DNA from: Limosilactobacillus caviae
GTDB taxonomy: Bacteria; Bacillota; Bacilli; Lactobacillales; Lactobacillaceae
DNA: 36,070 nucleotides
NCBI RefSeq assembly: GCF_014635905.1
Contig: NZ_BMDS01000011.1
Span: forward strand, 1-36,070
Direction of reading: 5' to 3'
Of the stretch, positions 34,486 to 36,070 are shown one piece after another (position 1 is the first letter of the stretch; each line of letters starts with the position of its first letter). The position numbers and the translations under genes were made by a program. Below the pieces are notes generated by a model that was not told where the DNA came from, ran no database searches, and saw only the letters and a list, made by a program, of their open reading frames with translations.

Positions 34486-35278
34486 TTATTATTATCGGTG
34501 GTTAAATGTCCCCGATTACAAGCGGCCAACGATAGTTTGTTTGCATGGCTTTACTGGAAACGGGCAGACATTTGCAGGTCTCTTTAACGATAATAAATAT
34601 AACTTTTTATTAGTTGATTTGATTGGACATGGGAAATCCAGTGTTTATGTTCATCCCACATATTATCAAATGGATAACGTTATCGATGCCTTAAAAGAGC
34701 TGATGATTAAGCTTAAAATTAAAAATTATTATGTTTTAGGTTATTCAATGGGCGGCCGCGTAGCTATTGCGTGGGCGATTAATGATGTAAAGGTTAAGGG
34801 ATTGATATTAGAAAGCACACGCCCTGGGATTGCGGATGAAGATGTACGTAAGAAAAGAAGGCTAAAGGATAACCAGTTAGCGGCAAGAATATTAACTCAG
34901 CCATTAGCCGATTTTGTTAACTATTGGGAAAGGATCCCGCTATTTGCCAGTCAGCAGGGGTTGTCGCAAGAAGTTCGAAAAAGTATCCGTGAACAACGGT
35001 TAAATCAGAAAGCATATGGACTTGCAATGAGCCTAATGATGATGGGAACCGGGCAGCAAGAAAATTACTGGGATCAATTGCCACAGCAAATCCTTATCTT
35101 ATTAATAGTTGGAGAATTAGATGAAAAATTCAAGAAAATTGCATATAAAATGTGTCAAAAAGCAAGGCAGATAGATTTACGAATCCTTCCAGGCGGACAT
35201 TGCGTTCATTTAGAGAGCCCGGAGCGATTTGAAAAAACGGTATTAGAGTGGTTAAAAAGAAATTGTGATAGAAGATAA
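34472..35278 (+). CDS. menH: SHCHC synthase MenH (alpha/beta hydrolase)
   Basis: A protein of 268 residues. VCLHGFTGNGQTF supplies the oxyanion site, GYSMGGRVA the nucleophile Ser, GELDEKF the acid and GGHCVHLE the catalytic His. It removes pyruvate from SEPHCHC. The operon ends here in the window: menC, menE, menB and menA are not seen downstream, so later steps must be elsewhere or missing. Confidence 0.88.
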   Translation: MNEINYYYRWLNVPDYKRPTIVCLHGFTGNGQTFAGLFNDNKYNFLLVDLIGHGKSSVYVHPTYYQMDNVIDALKELMIKLKIKNYYVLGYSMGGRVAIAWAINDVKVKGLILESTRPGIADEDVRKKRRLKDNQLAARILTQPLADFVNYWERIPLFASQQGLSQEVRKSIREQRLNQKAYGLAMSLMMMGTGQQENYWDQLPQQILILLIVGELDEKFKKIAYKMCQKARQIDLRILPGGHCVHLESPERFEKTVLEWLKRNCDRR

Positions 35279-35340
35279 TATTTTTTGATTCATGGTATAT
35301 TAAAAGAAAATATATTAATTTTGGAAATCTTGAGGTAAAA

Positions 35341-35829
35341 ATGAAGAAGCATATTAAGAATGAAAAGAGTCATCATGTTGGATTAATTTTATTTTTAGTG
35401 ATACTAATAGGATTATTATGTGTCTTTGGTTTTAACTATAGGCAGTTTGCAAGCAAGCAGTTAAATCCGGTCCAAACATCTGTCGTCAGAAAAACATCTT
35501 CCTCATCAGAAGAGTCGCCCCAGATTATTGGAAGTTTTCGTGATGATAAAGATGGCGCAGCAATTGTTTTTAATGAGAACGGAACAGGCCGATATGTCTA
35601 TGCAGATAAAGAGAATCCAAATACTGATGATGCATTGACGTGGCGCAAACAAGGAAATAAGTACCTAATCACCTTAAAAGATAAGGATGTTACAAGCCCA
35701 TTAACAGGGACCCTAGATGATGATAAACTAATCGTTAGCGGTACAGGAGACTGGAACACTGAAGAATTTCAACGAACAGACAAGAATTTAAATTTAGATA
35801 AATTTTTGAATGAAATGAGCAAGAAATAA
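35341..35829 (+). CDS. Membrane-anchored extracellular small protein, unknown
   Basis: A protein of 162 residues. A short basic N-terminus and one membrane helix (about 13-31) lead to a Ser-rich linker (TSSSSEESP) and a beta-rich domain (GSFRDDKDGAAIVFNENGTGRYVYAD...LTWRKQGNKYLITLKD...LTGTLDDDKLIVSG). This pattern resembles small lipocalin-like surface domains of lactobacilli. There is no lipobox Cys, so it stays as a type II membrane protein. AGGT lies 5 nt before the ATG. It is separate from the men operon by 62 bases. Confidence 0.6.
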   Translation: MKKHIKNEKSHHVGLILFLVILIGLLCVFGFNYRQFASKQLNPVQTSVVRKTSSSSEESPQIIGSFRDDKDGAAIVFNENGTGRYVYADKENPNTDDALTWRKQGNKYLITLKDKDVTSPLTGTLDDDKLIVSGTGDWNTEEFQRTDKNLNLDKFLNEMSKK

Positions 35830-35846
35830 AAAAATAGAAAAAAACC

Positions 35847-35875
35847 TTGCAAAAGTATTTTTATTTCCGTATAAT
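35847..35875 (+). promoter_or_regulatory. Tandem promoter 1 at right edge
   Basis: TTGCAA (35847-35852), 17 bases, TATAAT (35870-35875). First of three promoters in 210 bases with no gene between. Confidence 0.65.
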
Positions 35876-35934
35876 GTTTATCTGTTGTCAGAAGTTGATG
35901 AGTTTGAAAGTTACTTAAAAGGTAAAAATAATTA

Positions 35935-35963
35935 TTGACATCTGTTTGACAACATGATATATT
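35935..35963 (+). promoter_or_regulatory. Tandem promoter 2 at right edge
   Basis: TTGACA (35935-35940), 17 bases, TATATT (35958-35963), then AATAAAGTTGCTGATTGAGT. The downstream block resembles that of promoter 3. Confidence 0.75.
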
Positions 35964-36023
35964 AATAAAGTTGCTGATTGAGTTATTGATTAGAAGGGAT
36001 TCAAAATTAATTAAAATTTCTTC

Positions 36024-36053
36024 TTGACAAGTTAAATCGATATATGATATAAT
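36024..36053 (+). promoter_or_regulatory. Tandem promoter 3 at right edge
   Basis: TTGACA (36024-36029), 18 bases, TATAAT (36048-36053), then AAATATGTTGATTGACT at the window end. Stacked near-consensus promoters with similar initial sequences are typical of rRNA or tRNA operons in lactobacilli. The gene itself is outside the window. Confidence 0.75.
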
Positions 36054-36070
36054 AAATATGTTGATTGACT

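Noticed and set aside
1-36070. CRISPR array, tRNA or rRNA gene inside the window
   Set aside because: No regularly spaced direct repeats and no cloverleaf or rRNA sequences were seen on either strand by eye.

Overview
The window looks like chromosome of a low-GC Gram-positive lactobacillus, most likely of the Limosilactobacillus reuteri group. The evidence is LPQTG sortase-anchored surface proteins, a T-box leader, a CcpA/LacI-type operator, strong Shine-Dalgarno (SD) sites with some TTG/GTG starts, and gene families typical of that genus. The genus call is from recall of family resemblance; no search was run.

Left third (1-9000), accessory. Positions 1-3010 are a graveyard of decayed insertion sequences: an ISL3 transposase head with a stop at codon 3, an IS3 orfB relic on the minus strand, and a second IS3 relic on the plus strand. 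An AT-rich defence-like island follows (about 3158-8457). It starts with a perfect 18-bp palindrome that overlaps the -35 box of a half-size HsdS-like gene, then an HsdM methyltransferase with no hsdR in view. Next comes a tight gene row: a TIR-domain protein, a frameshifted ThsB-like TIR protein, and three small membrane proteins. No ThsA-type effector is present, so this is the best candidate for an undescribed TIR-plus-membrane-protein system. A broken Fic gene closes the island.

Middle (9000-20300), mixed. It holds two secreted or surface proteins, an rdgB 3' fragment, and a sucrose permease/GH32 sucrase pair behind a promoter with a consensus cre-type operator. A T-box controlled homocysteine methyltransferase/amino acid permease pair follows, then a small membrane protein, an orphan CpsB-type tyrosine phosphatase and a signal-less GH25 lysozyme with an SH3-like domain.

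Right part (20300-36070), mostly core. It contains sbcDC, a nicotinamidase-like hydrolase, a wall-anchored 5'-nucleotidase, an HTH-antitoxin/Fic toxin pair, nagB, a small secreted protein, a secreted histidine phosphatase lacking its second catalytic His, the overlapping menF-menD-menH operon, and a membrane-anchored small protein. Three tandem strong promoters at the right edge suggest a stable-RNA operon just outside the window.

One cross-cutting signal is that the sbcD promoter and two intergenic transcripts flanking the nicotinamidase-like gene share TGCA-N15-CGTATATATA, a noncanonical promoter signature with identical spacing. The two intergenic units each have a long-range stem, a pyrimidine-rich loop with CUCC and UUCC motifs, and an intrinsic terminator. 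They look like a pair of related small RNAs or leaders.
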